Source of the DNA: Aeromicrobium sp. 9AM
GTDB taxonomy: Bacteria > Actinomycetota > Actinomycetes > Propionibacteriales > Nocardioidaceae
NCBI RefSeq assembly: GCF_902506105.1
Contig: NZ_LR733303.1
Coordinates: forward strand, 186,001-250,000
DNA: 64,000 nucleotides
Direction: 5' to 3'
A program made the translations under genes and the position numbers. The stretch's first letter is position 1; the number at the start of each line of letters is the position of its first letter. This document shows positions 42,083 to 51,158 of the stretch, in pieces. Under the pieces are notes generated by a model that saw only the letters and a list, made by a program, of their open reading frames with translations, made no database searches and had not been told where the DNA came from.

Positions 42083-43249
42083 ATGACCTTCGCCCTGTCA
42101 CCCGAGCACGAGATGTTCCGTCGCAGCGTCCGCGAGTTCGCCGAGGCCGAGGTCGCGCCGCACGTCGCGCAGTGGGACAAGGCGCACCATTTTCCCGTCG
42201 ACCTGGTCAGGAAGATGGGCGATCTGGGCCTGTTCGGGCTCACGGCTCCTGAGGAGTTCGGTGGCGCCGACGGCGACTTCACGAGCCTGTGCGTCGCGAT
42301 CGAGGAGCTCGGCCGGGTCGACCAGTCGATCGGCATCACGCTCGAGGCGGCCGTGGGGCTCGGCATCAACCCGATCCTGACGTTCGGCACGCAGGAGCAG
42401 AAGGAACGCTGGCTGCCCGACCTCGTCGCCGGTCAGGCGCTCGCCGGCTTCGGCCTCACCGAGCCCGGTGCCGGCTCGGACGCCAGCGCGACCAAGACCA
42501 AGGCCGACCTCGACGGCGACGAGTGGGTCGTCAACGGCGCCAAGCAGTTCATCACCAACTCCGGCAGCGAGATCACCTCGCTGGTGACCGTCACCGCCCG
42601 CACGGGCACGCGCGAGAATGGCTCGCCGGAGCTCTCCACGATCGTCCTGCCGTCCGGCACGCCCGGCTTCATCGTCGAGCCGGCGTACGACAAGCTCGGC
42701 TGGCACATCTCCGACACCCACCCGCTCTCGTTCGTGGACGCACGGGTGCCCGCCGACCACCTGCTGGGCGAGCGAGGCCGCGGCTACGCGCAGTTCCTCG
42801 CGACGCTCGACGACGGACGTGTCGCGATCGCGGCGCTCGCAGTGGGATGCATCCAGGCGTGCCTCGAGCTCTGTGTCCAGTACGCCGGCGAACGTACGAC
42901 CTTCGGCGTGCCGATCGGCACCAAGCAGGGTGTCGCGTTCCAGATCTCCGACCTCGCCGTGATGGCGCAGGCCGGACGCGCGCTGACGTACCAGGCGGCC
43001 GCGCTCAAGGATGCCGGCGCACCCGCCAAGGAGTTCAAGCAGGCCGCCGCGATCGCCAAGCTCTACACCTCGGAGTCCGCGGTCACCGCGACACGCATCG
43101 CGACGCAGGTGTTCGGCGGCTACGGCTTCATGGAGGAGTATCCGGTCGCCCGGTTCTACCGCGACGCCAAGATCCTCGAGATCGGCGAGGGTACGTCCGA
43201 GGTGCAGCGCATGCTCATCGCGCGCGGTCTCGGCCTGCCGGTCGAGTAG
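42083..43249 (+). CDS. Acyl-CoA dehydrogenase
   Basis: 388 residues, FAD-dependent alpha,beta-dehydrogenation of an acyl-CoA thioester. Seen: GFGLTEPGAGSDASATKT and NGAKQFITNSG (flavin and substrate binding), a middle beta domain, YAGERTTFGVPIGTKQ, and the C-terminal VFGGYGFMEEYPVARFYRDAKI with EGTSEVQ, where the base Glu of short-chain enzymes is expected. Chain-length preference cannot be read. It lies divergent to the VWA gene. A 16-bp GTTAAC dyad overlaps its promoter, so it is probably induced by a fatty-acid or CoA-ester signal. Confidence 0.93.
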   Translation: MTFALSPEHEMFRRSVREFAEAEVAPHVAQWDKAHHFPVDLVRKMGDLGLFGLTAPEEFGGADGDFTSLCVAIEELGRVDQSIGITLEAAVGLGINPILTFGTQEQKERWLPDLVAGQALAGFGLTEPGAGSDASATKTKADLDGDEWVVNGAKQFITNSGSEITSLVTVTARTGTRENGSPELSTIVLPSGTPGFIVEPAYDKLGWHISDTHPLSFVDARVPADHLLGERGRGYAQFLATLDDGRVAIAALAVGCIQACLELCVQYAGERTTFGVPIGTKQGVAFQISDLAVMAQAGRALTYQAAALKDAGAPAKEFKQAAAIAKLYTSESAVTATRIATQVFGGYGFMEEYPVARFYRDAKILEIGEGTSEVQRMLIARGLGLPVE

Positions 43250-43270
43250 GGCGCGCGGCTCGCAACCGTT

Positions 43271-43289
43271 CGTCGAGCTTGTCGAAACG
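43271..43289 (+). repeat. Short interspersed repeat, copy 1
   Basis: CGTCGAGCTTGTCGAAACG, 16 of 19 identical to 48132-48150. The CGTTGAGCCTGTCGAA-type repeat is widespread in actinobacterial intergenic regions (from memory). Here it lies between the acyl-CoA dehydrogenase stop and the next promoter. Confidence 0.6.
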
Positions 43290-43313
43290 ACTCCTCGACC
43301 GCGTGGCAATCCC

Positions 43314-43325
43314 TAGTCTGTCCGG
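43314..43325 (+). promoter_or_regulatory. Leaderless -10 region of the 43326 gene
   Basis: TAGTCT, six bases, then ATG at 43326. The same hexamer and gap precede purK. Confidence 0.6.
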
Positions 43326-43994
43326 ATGGACGACAGCAACCGCCTCGCCGAGTACCGCGAGTACTACCGCTCCCGCGCCGCCCGCTATGCCGCCAACCCG
43401 CTCTATCCCGAGACCGCGGCGGCCGAGCGAGCCATGGCGGACGCGGTCGATGCCGCCACGTCGTTCGAGGACCTGAGGTCCAAGGCGATCGAACTGTCCC
43501 TCGCCATGGGCCACGCCCTCGCCCGGGACCAGGCCAACGCGAGGGCCGCGGTGTACGCCGAGACGGGCGAGACGGTGCGTGCGCAAGGTCCTGCCGAGGT
43601 GCTCCGCAGCGTCGCGAGCACGGCCGATGCCCCTGCGCTCGCCTCGATGCTGGGTGAGATCGAGCAGCGCACCGGCATCGCGGTAACGGTCGATGAGCTG
43701 ACCCGGTTGTGGGCGATGTCGCTGACGACGCTCGAGAACGTCGAGACGTGGCGGACGGCGCAGGTGCCGGACCGCTGGCGATCGGAGCTCGAGCAGCTCG
43801 CGACCGAGGCGGTCGCGACCGAGCGCGAAGCGTGGACGCAGGTCGAGGCCGAAGGGCGGCGGCATCAGGCCGGCTGGTCGTTCGACCCGGAGGTGGCCCG
43901 CGCCGAGCGGCACCGACGTCTCGTGCCGGTCGCCGCCGAGGTCTTCGAACAACGCCTCGCCGAGCACGGCTCACTCGTACGCGGAGGCCGCTGA
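43326..43994 (+). CDS. Hypothetical protein, helical (222 aa)
   Basis: No family recognised. The sequence is Ala/Arg/Glu-rich and appears wholly alpha-helical, with no signal peptide, membrane segment or metal motif. It opens MDDSNRLAEYREYYRSRAAR. Its stop shares one base with the next ATG (TGATG), so the two products are made together and may interact. Base composition is like the surrounding core, so it is not an obvious recent import. Confidence 0.7.
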   Translation: MDDSNRLAEYREYYRSRAARYAANPLYPETAAAERAMADAVDAATSFEDLRSKAIELSLAMGHALARDQANARAAVYAETGETVRAQGPAEVLRSVASTADAPALASMLGEIEQRTGIAVTVDELTRLWAMSLTTLENVETWRTAQVPDRWRSELEQLATEAVATEREAWTQVEAEGRRHQAGWSFDPEVARAERHRRLVPVAAEVFEQRLAEHGSLVRGGR

Positions 43995-45046
43995 TGCCCG
44001 TCGATCCCACGATGGTGGACGCGATGCTCGGCACGTTCCGCGATCTCCTCAGTGGCGTCCGGAGCGCCGGCTCGACCGGTGAGGACGTCGACGAGATGGC
44101 GGACGCTCTTGCCGCGATGGAGGCCCTCGGGCAGGAGCTCGGCGACGTCGGCGACTTCTCGGCGAAGCTGGCAGGCGGTGGCTACTACCAGCGGTTCACG
44201 GATGCCTACACGCGCGTCATGACGGCAGCCGCCGGTGGGGGGACGACCGGCGCTCCGGCCACGATCCCGGACGACGAGACGTTGCTGGCCCAGTCACTCC
44301 AGGCGTACGAAGGGTCCCTCCAGCAGCTCCGCTCGATGAGCGGCCAGGAGGAGGCGATCGGCGTGCTGGAGCAGCTCATCGCGATCGGCCGCTCGGGAGT
44401 GAGCTATCCGGTGTTCCTCCGTCAGGTCGACGAAGCCGGCCTCAACGAGGCGCTGGGCGGGACCATCACTCCGACCCGCGAGACGCTCGTCGCAGCGGTA
44501 GAGCACTCGAGGTCGACCGGTGACGTGGCGCGCGGGGCCGAGGCGGCCGCTTTGCTCAGCCGTCGCGATGCGATGGCCGCGGCTTCGCCGAGCGGGTCGG
44601 TCGACCCGTTCACGTTCGAGCTGGAGCGCTTCCGCATCGCGTCGCAGCACGCACCGGCGATCGCCTTGCGCGATGCCGTCGTGCAACGCATCCCGCGACT
44701 TCTCGACCTCGTGATCGACTGGCTCGACGCACACACGAGCTGGGCAGCGCACGACGACCGGTTCGCGGGCTCGGATGCTGCCCAGACGCGGCGCCGCATC
44801 GAGATGGCGCGCGAGTGCAACCCGGGCTTCTACGCCGTTCGAGCGACGCAGTTCGCCGAGGCCTTCGGTCCTGCACCGTGGTGGCAGCGGCCCGAGCTGC
44901 AGCAGGAACGCGCGGCGGAGCGGATCCTCTGGACCGACGCACGGATGCAGCTGGCCCTGGACGCGATCCCGGCCTGCGTACCGATGGCGACGGCGCCGCC
45001 CGAGCTGGTCGCCCGGGCGGAGGCATTCGGCCCCAACGCGTTCTGA
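43994..45046 (+). CDS. Hypothetical protein, coupled to the 43326 gene (350 aa)
   Basis: 350 residues, acidic and Ala-rich, predicted helical, cytoplasmic (no signal or TM). It opens MPVDPTMVDAMLGTFRDLLSG. The C-terminal third has Trp-rich stretches (WLDAHTSWAAHDDRF, FGPAPWWQRPELQQ). I recognise no domain. The ATG at 43994 overlaps the preceding stop, giving translational coupling and implying a two-protein unit. It is followed by convergent genes on the other strand. Confidence 0.72.
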   Translation: MPVDPTMVDAMLGTFRDLLSGVRSAGSTGEDVDEMADALAAMEALGQELGDVGDFSAKLAGGGYYQRFTDAYTRVMTAAAGGGTTGAPATIPDDETLLAQSLQAYEGSLQQLRSMSGQEEAIGVLEQLIAIGRSGVSYPVFLRQVDEAGLNEALGGTITPTRETLVAAVEHSRSTGDVARGAEAAALLSRRDAMAAASPSGSVDPFTFELERFRIASQHAPAIALRDAVVQRIPRLLDLVIDWLDAHTSWAAHDDRFAGSDAAQTRRRIEMARECNPGFYAVRATQFAEAFGPAPWWQRPELQQERAAERILWTDARMQLALDAIPACVPMATAPPELVARAEAFGPNAF

Positions 45047-45071
45047 TCCGCACCCGAGCGGCAGATCGAGG

Positions 45072-45755
45072 TCAGTGGGGATAGTTGAGGACCACCACGT
45101 CCTGAGGGTCGCCCTTGGTCGTGATCAGCGTTTCTCCAGCATCGTCGGGACCCGAAATGCCATGGCCCTCCCGCGCAATGCCGGCCCGGTACCTCGGGGC
45201 GTACGTGAGAGTGACGGTCAGCTTCGCCTCGCAGGTGCCGTCAGCCAGCCTCGTGCCCTGCTTGGGGATCGTGAACTCGCCGTCCTTGAGAGGTCGGTTC
45301 TCGTACTGCTTGTCAGGACCGGAGAAGGCAAGGAAGTCCTGGTAGTCGGTGGCACCGCGGATGGCGGCGCAGGTGCCAGGCGTGTAGGAGATTCCCTTGT
45401 CCCGGATGGTGATGTTCAGCTCGTGGGTCTTCGGATCGCCGGGGGCCGGCACGTACGTCTTTTCCGGCCGAGGGGTGACCTTCGGCGTCTCCGATGTCTT
45501 CGGCGTCTGAGCAGGAGCCTTTGAGGCCGGCCCGGCAGGACGCACATCGTCCGAGGGGAGGGTGTTCCTGGCGAAGACCGCTCCGCCGGCAAGCGCGGCG
45601 ACGACCGCCGCCGCGGAGGCCAGTCGCAGGAGCCGGCGGTTCCTGCTCCTGGTGACGCGTGCTGCGGCGAGGATCGCCCTTCGGGTCTCGGACTCCCATT
45701 CCGGGTCGATGTCGGGAAGCACGGGGCGCAGCTCGTCGATGATGTGCGATCTCAT
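45072..45755 (-). CDS. Membrane protein coupled to the ECF sigma factor (anti-sigma-like)
   Basis: 227 residues. The N-terminal 40 residues are cytoplasmic and charged (MRSHIIDELRPVLPDIDPEW), one TM helix follows (about 43-62, LASAAAVVAALAGGAVFA), then a Pro/Lys/Thr-rich linker and an extracellular beta-type domain with two Cys (PGTCAAIRG, ADGTCEAKL). The ATG overlaps the sigma factor stop as ATGA. The layout fits a sensor or anti-sigma partner, but no zinc-binding ASD motif (HxxxCxxC) is seen, so that role is inferred from position only. Confidence 0.75.
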   Translation of the reverse strand: MRSHIIDELRPVLPDIDPEWESETRRAILAAARVTRSRNRRLLRLASAAAVVAALAGGAVFARNTLPSDDVRPAGPASKAPAQTPKTSETPKVTPRPEKTYVPAPGDPKTHELNITIRDKGISYTPGTCAAIRGATDYQDFLAFSGPDKQYENRPLKDGEFTIPKQGTRLADGTCEAKLTVTLTYAPRYRAGIAREGHGISGPDDAGETLITTKGDPQDVVVLNYPH

Positions 45756-46288
45756 GACTTCTCCTGCAGGTCGATGTCGGCAGCCGGGGAGAACTCGATG
45801 ACGTCGATTGCCGCTCGTGCCCTGCTGATGCGTTTGCGCACGGCAGCGGCACTGACGCCCAACAACCGGCCGGCCTGTTCCGGCGTCAGCCCGTCCCAGG
45901 CGGTCAAGAGGAGAGCTTCTCGCTCCTTCTCGCTGAGCGCGGCCAACCGTCGAAGTGCTTCGAGGCGGGCTGCAAAGTCCAGGTGGGGACTGCTCTGTCC
46001 CGTCACCGCGGTGAGCAGACGGACCCGGTCCTGCAGCCTGCGCCCTCTCTGCAGCGTTCTCACGTGGTTCGAGACGACATGGCGCGCGACGCCAAGCAGC
46101 CAGGGGAACGGCGGGTCGCTGATGTCGTCCCAACGCCGCCACGCGATGGTGAACGTCTCCGCAGCGACATCGTGCGCATCGGCGGACCCGACGTGGCGGG
46201 ACGCGTACGAGATGATGCGCGGCACCTCGTCACGCCAGACACGCTCGAATGCGAGCTCGCGGCCGCGGACGTCCAGAAAGTCAGTCAC
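45752..46288 (-). CDS. ECF-type RNA polymerase sigma factor
   Basis: 178 residues. Region 2 is visible in FERVWRDEVPRIISYASRHV and DVAAETFTIAWRRWDDI, and region 4 in ALSEKEREALLLTAWDGLTP and AGRLLGVSAAAVRKRISRAR. It directs RNA polymerase to a small set of promoters in response to a signal, probably through the coupled membrane protein downstream. The GTG at 46288 is used. The same sigma plus membrane-partner layout recurs at the right edge of the window. Confidence 0.92.
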   Translation of the reverse strand: MTDFLDVRGRELAFERVWRDEVPRIISYASRHVGSADAHDVAAETFTIAWRRWDDISDPPFPWLLGVARHVVSNHVRTLQRGRRLQDRVRLLTAVTGQSSPHLDFAARLEALRRLAALSEKEREALLLTAWDGLTPEQAGRLLGVSAAAVRKRISRARAAIDVIEFSPAADIDLQEKS

Positions 46289-46382
46289 ACTCAGTAAGTG
46301 TCCGGCACCCGTGTGGTTGTGACAGTGCTTCTCACGCTGTCTTCACGAAGGCCGGGCTGGCTCGAGGACCGAGGTGGAAGAC

Positions 46383-46604
46383 CTACAGGTTGGTCATCTT
46401 GGCGCACGGCAGAGGTATGTGCTTGACCTCGTCGCCGAAGTCGACCTGCGCCGACTGGGTGCCTTGAAGGCTGACGATGCGGCCGAGGCCGAACGTGTCG
46501 TGTGAGACGCGAGCCCCGACTTCGTATACCTCGTCCGCGACCTCCGGCTTCGCCTGGAAGGGACTGGACGGGTGATAGCGGCGTCGCCGCGGTGAAGTTG
46601 CCAT
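46383..46604 (-). CDS. Small Tudor-like protein (UvrD/PcrA C-terminal-like)
   Basis: 73 residues from the ATG at 46604. The second half, GARVSHDTFGLGRIVSLQGT followed by VDFGDEVKHIPL, resembles the Tudor-like domain at the C-terminus of PcrA/UvrD helicases, which contacts RNA polymerase. The first 25 residues are basic (MATSPRRRRYHPSSPF). A free-standing version is widespread in actinobacteria as a protein of unknown function. An upstream in-frame ATG at 46652 would overlap maf, so it is less likely. Confidence 0.8.
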   Translation of the reverse strand: MATSPRRRRYHPSSPFQAKPEVADEVYEVGARVSHDTFGLGRIVSLQGTQSAQVDFGDEVKHIPLPCAKMTNL

Positions 46605-46648
46605 CGTCTGTCCAGTCTCCCACTGTTTGGCGGCAGAGACCAACGAAA

Positions 46649-47242
46649 TCATCTGGTCGGCAGCGACCAGAGGTCCGTCCAGGCGATCCCGAGGTCGCCC
46701 ACGAGGTCGCGGAGCAGGGGCAGCGAGAGCCCGACGACGTTGTGGTGATCGCCCTCGATGCCGGTGATGAACGCACCACCGAGCCCGTCGATCGTGAACG
46801 CACCGGCGACCTGCAACGGCTCTCCGGTCGCCACGTACGCGTCGATCTCGGCGTCGGTGATGTCGGCGAAGTGCACGATCGTCGAGGCGGCCTCGAGATA
46901 CTCCTCGTCACCACGGCGTACGCAGTGGCCCGTGTGCAGGACGCCGCTGCTGCCGCGCATCCGGCGCCACCGGCCGGCGGCCTCGACCGGCCCGGCGGGC
47001 TTGCCGAAGATCTCGCCCTCGAACGCCAGCACGGAGTCGCAGCCGATGATCAACGCGTCGGCGTCGACCTGGGCGGCGACTGCTCGGCACTTGAGCTGCG
47101 CCAGGGCGGTGGCGAGGTTGGCGGCGTCGGTCGACGTGATGCGCTCCTCGTCGACGCCCGAGACGATGACCTCGGGCTGGATGCCCGCAGCGCGAAGCGT
47201 CGCGAGCCGCGCGGGCGAGGCCGAGGCGAGGATGATCCTCAT
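46649..47242 (-). CDS. maf: Maf-type nucleoside triphosphate pyrophosphatase
   Basis: 197 residues. The N-terminal RIILASASPARLATLRAAG is the Maf signature, followed by ALIIGCDSVLAFEGEIFGKP (catalytic Asp) and DGLGGAFITGIEGDHHNVVG. Such enzymes hydrolyse dTTP, UTP or modified NTPs to monophosphates and help keep the pool clean. The ATG at 47242 overlaps the stop of the gene upstream (ATGA). In M. tuberculosis maf (Rv3282) is also next to accE5 (Rv3281). Confidence 0.93.
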   Translation of the reverse strand: MRIILASASPARLATLRAAGIQPEVIVSGVDEERITSTDAANLATALAQLKCRAVAAQVDADALIIGCDSVLAFEGEIFGKPAGPVEAAGRWRRMRGSSGVLHTGHCVRRGDEEYLEAASTIVHFADITDAEIDAYVATGEPLQVAGAFTIDGLGGAFITGIEGDHHNVVGLSLPLLRDLVGDLGIAWTDLWSLPTR

Positions 47243-47904
47243 CGCAGGGCTCCTTCGTCGTAGCGGGTCCGTACGACCTCGAGCCGGTCGTCGCGCAGCA
47301 AGGCGTCCGTCAGCTCCTGCGTGCCGCCGACGGCTGTCCAGGTGTTCTCGATCGTGGTCGTCACGAACCATGCGTGGTCGGCGGGCCACATGAGGTTGGG
47401 GCTGTTGATGTCGCGGCGGATCGCGTGGCCGTAGCTCGCCGCGCCCCACGCGCCGGCGTCGCTGAGCGGGCCGCCGAACAGCAGGTAGTCGTGGAAGAAC
47501 GCGACCTTGGGACCTTCGAGGATCGAGGCCGGGAACGCCGGCGGGACCGGCGGGGGAGGCTTCTCCTTGCCGAAGATCCGGCCGGGCCACCGCATGGGGC
47601 CGCTGAATGCCGTGAGGAAGCCGACCGCGTCGCCGCCGTACAGGTCGCCATAGCCGTCCCAGAGCCCGAAGAAGCAGTCGTCGGGCGTCGCGGTGTGCGC
47701 GGACAGGACCTCGCACAGGGCGCGCAGGAGGCGCTCCTCAAGGTGACCCTCGTATCGTTCGTCGTCATGCCCCATCGGGCTGTGCAGCACCCGGACGTAC
47801 GACTCGAAGCCGGACGGTCCGAGGTTGGCCCGCAGGATCCCAGGAGCCGCGTCGCCGACGAACCAGTCAGCCGGCGACACGTCCGCCAGTGGCCGCAGCG
47901 GCAT
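47239..47904 (-). CDS. Hypothetical protein between accE5 and maf
   Basis: 221 residues, no signal peptide or TM segment. It is rich in aromatic residues (DDCFFGLWDGYGDLYGG, MWPADHAWFVTTTIENTW) and has a Pro-rich loop (EKPPPPVPPAFP). I do not recognise the family. The ATG at 47904 is 2 bp after the accE5 stop, and its own stop overlaps the maf ATG, so it belongs to the accD5-accE5-maf operon. Longer starts run into accE5. Confidence 0.75.
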   Translation of the reverse strand: MPLRPLADVSPADWFVGDAAPGILRANLGPSGFESYVRVLHSPMGHDDERYEGHLEERLLRALCEVLSAHTATPDDCFFGLWDGYGDLYGGDAVGFLTAFSGPMRWPGRIFGKEKPPPPVPPAFPASILEGPKVAFFHDYLLFGGPLSDAGAWGAASYGHAIRRDINSPNLMWPADHAWFVTTTIENTWTAVGGTQELTDALLRDDRLEVVRTRYDEGALR

Positions 47905-47906
47905 CC

Positions 47907-48182
47907 TCAGCCGCCGAAGGCCGAGCGGCGCCACAGGTCCGGGCCGACCCGGTGCGGCGTGCGGGCCATGCGGGCGGGGTGCCCCCACTGCGACCGGACC
48001 TTGGGCTTGGTGCGGGCGGCAGCGTGCGCGGCTGCGGCGTTGCGGGCCGCCACGACCGCGACGAGCGCAGCCAGCTCCTCGGGCGTCAGGTCACCCTTGA
48101 CGACGCGCAGGATCGGCCGATGTCCTTCGCTCGTTGAGCCTGTCGAAGCGTCGACCGGCACGTCGGGGGTCTCGTCGCTCAC
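47907..48182 (-). CDS. accE5: Acyl-CoA carboxylase epsilon subunit
   Basis: 91 residues. The core [20 protein letters not shown] and the C-terminal [20 protein letters not shown] are typical of the small actinobacterial epsilon subunits that stimulate AccD5-AccA3 complexes. The GTG at 48182 overlaps the accD5 stop (GTGA), so it is coupled. The N-terminal part is encoded by a short interspersed repeat (48132-48150), a repeat kept in frame within a coding sequence. Confidence 0.9.
   Translation of the reverse strand: MSDETPDVPVDASTGSTSEGHRPILRVVKGDLTPEELAALVAVVAARNAAAAHAAARTKPKVRSQWGHPARMARTPHRVGPDLWRRSAFGG
48132..48150 (+). repeat. Short interspersed repeat, copy 2, inside accE5
   Basis: CGTTGAGCCTGTCGAAGCG, related to 43271-43289 at 16 of 19 positions. 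It is read in frame as part of the N-terminal [12 protein letters not shown] segment of AccE5, upstream of the conserved core. Confidence 0.6.
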
Positions 48183-49771
48183 AGGGGGATGTTCCCGTGC
48201 TTCTTGGGCGGCAGCGTCTCGCGCTTGGTCTTGAGCAGGCGCAGGGCCTTGACGACCTCGGCGCGGGTCTGCGCCGGCTCGATGACGGCGTCGACGTAGC
48301 CACGCTCGGCCGCGAGGTAGGGGTTGCAGAGCTCGTCCTCGTACGCCGTCATGAGCTCGGCCCGCTTGGCGTCCGGGTCGTCCGCGGCCGCGATCTCCTT
48401 GCGGTAGAGGATGCCGACAGCGCCCGAGGCGCCGACGACGGCGATCTGGGCCGACGGCCAGGCGATGTTGATGTCGGCGCCGAGGTGCTTGGAGCCCATG
48501 ACGTCGTACGCGCCGCCGTACGCCTTGCGGGTGATGACCGTGACGAGCGGGACGGTCGCCTCGGCGTACGCGTAGATGAGCTTGGCGCCGCGGCGGATGA
48601 TGCCGTCCCACTCCTGGCCGGTGCCGGGCAGGAATCCCGGCACGTCGACGAACGTGAGGACGGGGATGTTGAACGCGTCGCACGTGCGCACGAAGCGGGC
48701 CGCCTTCTCGGAAGCGTCGATGTCGAGGCAGCCGGCCAGCTGCATCGGCTGGTTGGCGACGACGCCGACGCTGCGGCCCTCGACGCGGCCGTAGCCGATG
48801 ATGATGTTGGGGGCGAACAGCGGCATGACCTCGAGGAAGTCGCCGTCGTCGACGATCGACTGGATCACGGTGTGCATGTCGTACGGCTGGTTGGCCGAGT
48901 CCGGGATCAGGGTGTTGAGCGCGAGGTCGGTCTCGGTCGGCTCGAGGTCGGCCACCTCGTCGTACGGCTCAGGCTCCTCCATGTTGTTCTGCGGGAGGAA
49001 CGAGATGAGCGCCTTGACGTACTCGAGGGCGTCTTCCTCGTCGGCCGCCATGTAGTGCGCGTTGCCGGACTTGGTGTTGTGCGTGCGTGCGCCGCCGAGG
49101 TCCTCCATCGTGACGTCCTCGCCGGTGACGGTCTTGATGATGTCGGGGCCGGTGATGAACATGTTGGAGGTCTTGTCGACCATCACGACGAAGTCGGTGA
49201 CGGCGGGGGAGTAGACGTGGCCGCCGGCGTTGGTGCCCATGATCAGAGAGATCTGCGGGATGACGCCCGAGGCGTGCACGTTGCGCTTGAAGATCTCGCC
49301 GTAGAGGCCGAGCGAGACGACGCCCTCCTGGATGCGCGCGCCGGCACCCTCGTTGATGCCGATGATGGGGCAGCCGGACTTGATCGCGAGGTCCATGACC
49401 TTGGTGATCTTCTCGCCGTAGACCTGCCCGAGGCTGCCGCCGAAGATCGAGAAGTCCTGGCTGAACACGCACACCTGGCGGCCGTCGATCGTGCCGTAGC
49501 CGGTGATGACGCCGTCGCCGAGCGGCCGGTTCTCCTGCAGGCCGAACGCCGTGCTGCGGTGCCGGGCCAGGGCGTCGAGCTCGACGAACGAGCCTTCGTC
49601 GAGGAGGTCCTCGATGCGCTGGCGGGCGCTGCCGCGGCCCTTCTTGGCCTGCTTCTCGGCCGCGCGCTCGGCCATGTCGACCGTGGCTTCCTTCTGGCGT
49701 CGCTGGAAGTCGGCGAGCTTGCCGGCGGTCGTGTGGAGCTCGGGATGGGCTTCGATCTCGTGTTCGGTCAC
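48179..49771 (-). CDS. accD5: Acyl-CoA carboxylase beta subunit (carboxyltransferase)
   Basis: 530 residues, the crotonase-like carboxyltransferase that moves CO2 from biotin to propionyl- or acetyl-CoA. Seen: [101 protein letters not shown] and the C-terminal KKHGNIPL. The GTG at 49771 has TACGCT 7 nt upstream, a leaderless arrangement; longer in-frame starts cross the birA gene. It forms an operon with accE5 and works with AccA3. Confidence 0.95.
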   Translation of the reverse strand: MTEHEIEAHPELHTTAGKLADFQRRQKEATVDMAERAAEKQAKKGRGSARQRIEDLLDEGSFVELDALARHRSTAFGLQENRPLGDGVITGYGTIDGRQVCVFSQDFSIFGGSLGQVYGEKITKVMDLAIKSGCPIIGINEGAGARIQEGVVSLGLYGEIFKRNVHASGVIPQISLIMGTNAGGHVYSPAVTDFVVMVDKTSNMFITGPDIIKTVTGEDVTMEDLGGARTHNTKSGNAHYMAADEEDALEYVKALISFLPQNNMEEPEPYDEVADLEPTETDLALNTLIPDSANQPYDMHTVIQSIVDDGDFLEVMPLFAPNIIIGYGRVEGRSVGVVANQPMQLAGCLDIDASEKAARFVRTCDAFNIPVLTFVDVPGFLPGTGQEWDGIIRRGAKLIYAYAEATVPLVTVITRKAYGGAYDVMGSKHLGADINIAWPSAQIAVVGASGAVGILYRKEIAAADDPDAKRAELMTAYEDELCNPYLAAERGYVDAVIEPAQTRAEVVKALRLLKTKRETLPPKKHGNIPL

Positions 49772-49810
49772 GGGGGTCAGCGTAACGATCGCAGGCCCTG
49801 ACCGGTATGT

Positions 49811-49822
49811 GAGTCTGTTCTC
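49811..49822 (+). promoter_or_regulatory. Leaderless -10 region of birA
   Basis: GAGTCT, six bases, then ATG at 49823. Confidence 0.5.
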
Positions 49823-50632
49823 ATGCCCTATCGCGACCTGGACCGCCCTCCGCTCGACGCCGATGCGCTGCGCACGGCCCTGACCGGCCCCGACCGGTTC
49901 TGGACCGACGTCGTCGTGACGCCGGAGACCGGCAGCACCAACCTCGACGTCGCGAACGCCGCGCGCGCCGGAGCGCTGGAAGGGACGATCCACACGACGG
50001 ACCTCCAGACGGCGGGCCGCGGCCGGCTCGACCGCGCGTGGGAGTCACCGGCGGCCTCGGGGGTCATCGTGTCGGTGCTGCTTCGCCCCGACTCGGTGCC
50101 GGCGGCGCGTTGGGTGTGGCTGCCGCTGCTCGTCGGTCTCGCGGTCGACGCAACCGTGCACGAGTGCGGCGTCGAGTCAGGGCTCAAGTGGCCCAACGAC
50201 GTCCTGGTCGACGGCCGCAAGATCGCCGGCATCCTGCTCGAGCGGGTCGACACCCCGCAGGGCTCGGCGGCGATCATCGGTGTCGGCCTCAACGTGTCGC
50301 TGCGCCAGGACGAGCTGCCGGTCGACACCGCCACGTCGCTCGTGCTCGAAGGGGCGACCGAGACCGACCGCACGATCGTCCTGCGGGCGTTCCTGCGCAA
50401 CCTCGAGGCGCTCTACCGGGCCTGGGCGGCGGCCGGCGGCGACCCGGGCTCGGGCATCCGCGACTCGTACGTCCGTCGGTGCGTCACGCTGGGCACCCGG
50501 GTCCGGGTGAGCCTCCCGAACGGCGGCTCGCTCGAGGGTCAGGCGACCGGCATCGACGAGCTGGGACGCCTGCTGGTGGACGGCCAGGCGATCAGCGCGG
50601 GTGATATCACCCACGTCCGACCGGCAACGTGA
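49823..50632 (+). CDS. birA: Biotin--[acyl-CoA-carboxylase] ligase
   Basis: Activates biotin to biotinyl-AMP and joins it to the Lys of the AccA3 biotinyl domain. The 269 residues show the ligase loop [14 protein letters not shown], the core [20 protein letters not shown] and the C-terminal SH3-like part ([15 protein letters not shown]). There is no N-terminal helix-turn-helix, so it is a class I ligase and not a repressor. It is divergent from accD5, a functional pairing that matches the order in mycobacteria. Confidence 0.94.
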   Translation: MPYRDLDRPPLDADALRTALTGPDRFWTDVVVTPETGSTNLDVANAARAGALEGTIHTTDLQTAGRGRLDRAWESPAASGVIVSVLLRPDSVPAARWVWLPLLVGLAVDATVHECGVESGLKWPNDVLVDGRKIAGILLERVDTPQGSAAIIGVGLNVSLRQDELPVDTATSLVLEGATETDRTIVLRAFLRNLEALYRAWAAAGGDPGSGIRDSYVRRCVTLGTRVRVSLPNGGSLEGQATGIDELGRLLVDGQAISAGDITHVRPAT

Positions 50633-50645
50633 CAAAATCAACGGC

Positions 50646-51158
50646 ATGAGCCTTCCGCGCAAGCTGATGATCGATGGCGAGCAGGTCATCGCCACCACCC
50701 GCACCCACGTCAAGGTGCTGTTCATCCCGCTGCTGATCCTGCTTGTCGTGGCCGGTGTCGGAGGCTTCGCGATCAACGCCGTCGGCGACTCCGGCAGCGG
50801 CATCCCGCGATGGATCGTGATCGCCGCGATGGTCATCCTGATCCTGTGGGGCTCGGTGCTGCCGTTCCTCAAGTGGCTCACCTGGACCTACACGCTGAGC
50901 AACAAGCGCATCGTCGAGCAGAAGGGCCTGCTGACCCGCACGGGCCGGGTCATTCCGCTGAGCCGCATCAACGACGTCGCGTTCGAGAAGAACCTCAACG
51001 ACCGCATCCTCGGCTGCGGCACGCTGATCATCCATGACGCCAGCGAACAGGCCGGGCTCGAGCTCAAGGACATCCCGCACATCGAGGCGTTCCACCGCAC
51101 CGTGACCAACCTCGTGTTCGAGAAGCACGACAAGACGGCGAGTGATGAGTCGGTCTGA
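50646..51158 (+). CDS. PH-domain membrane protein
   Basis: 170 residues. Two TM helices (about 25-45 and 58-78: VLFIPLLILLVVAGVGGFA; WIVIAAMVILILWGSVLPFL) precede a bacterial PH domain (WTYTLSNKRIVEQKGLLTRTG, VIPLSRINDVAFEKNLNDRIL, CGTLIIHDAS). The family (YdbS/bPH2-like) is common, with no defined ligand. It is the neighbour of birA in M. tuberculosis too (Rv3278c). Its 3' end overlaps the cyclase gene by 14 bp, implying coupled synthesis. Confidence 0.87.
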   Translation: MSLPRKLMIDGEQVIATTRTHVKVLFIPLLILLVVAGVGGFAINAVGDSGSGIPRWIVIAAMVILILWGSVLPFLKWLTWTYTLSNKRIVEQKGLLTRTGRVIPLSRINDVAFEKNLNDRILGCGTLIIHDASEQAGLELKDIPHIEAFHRTVTNLVFEKHDKTASDESV

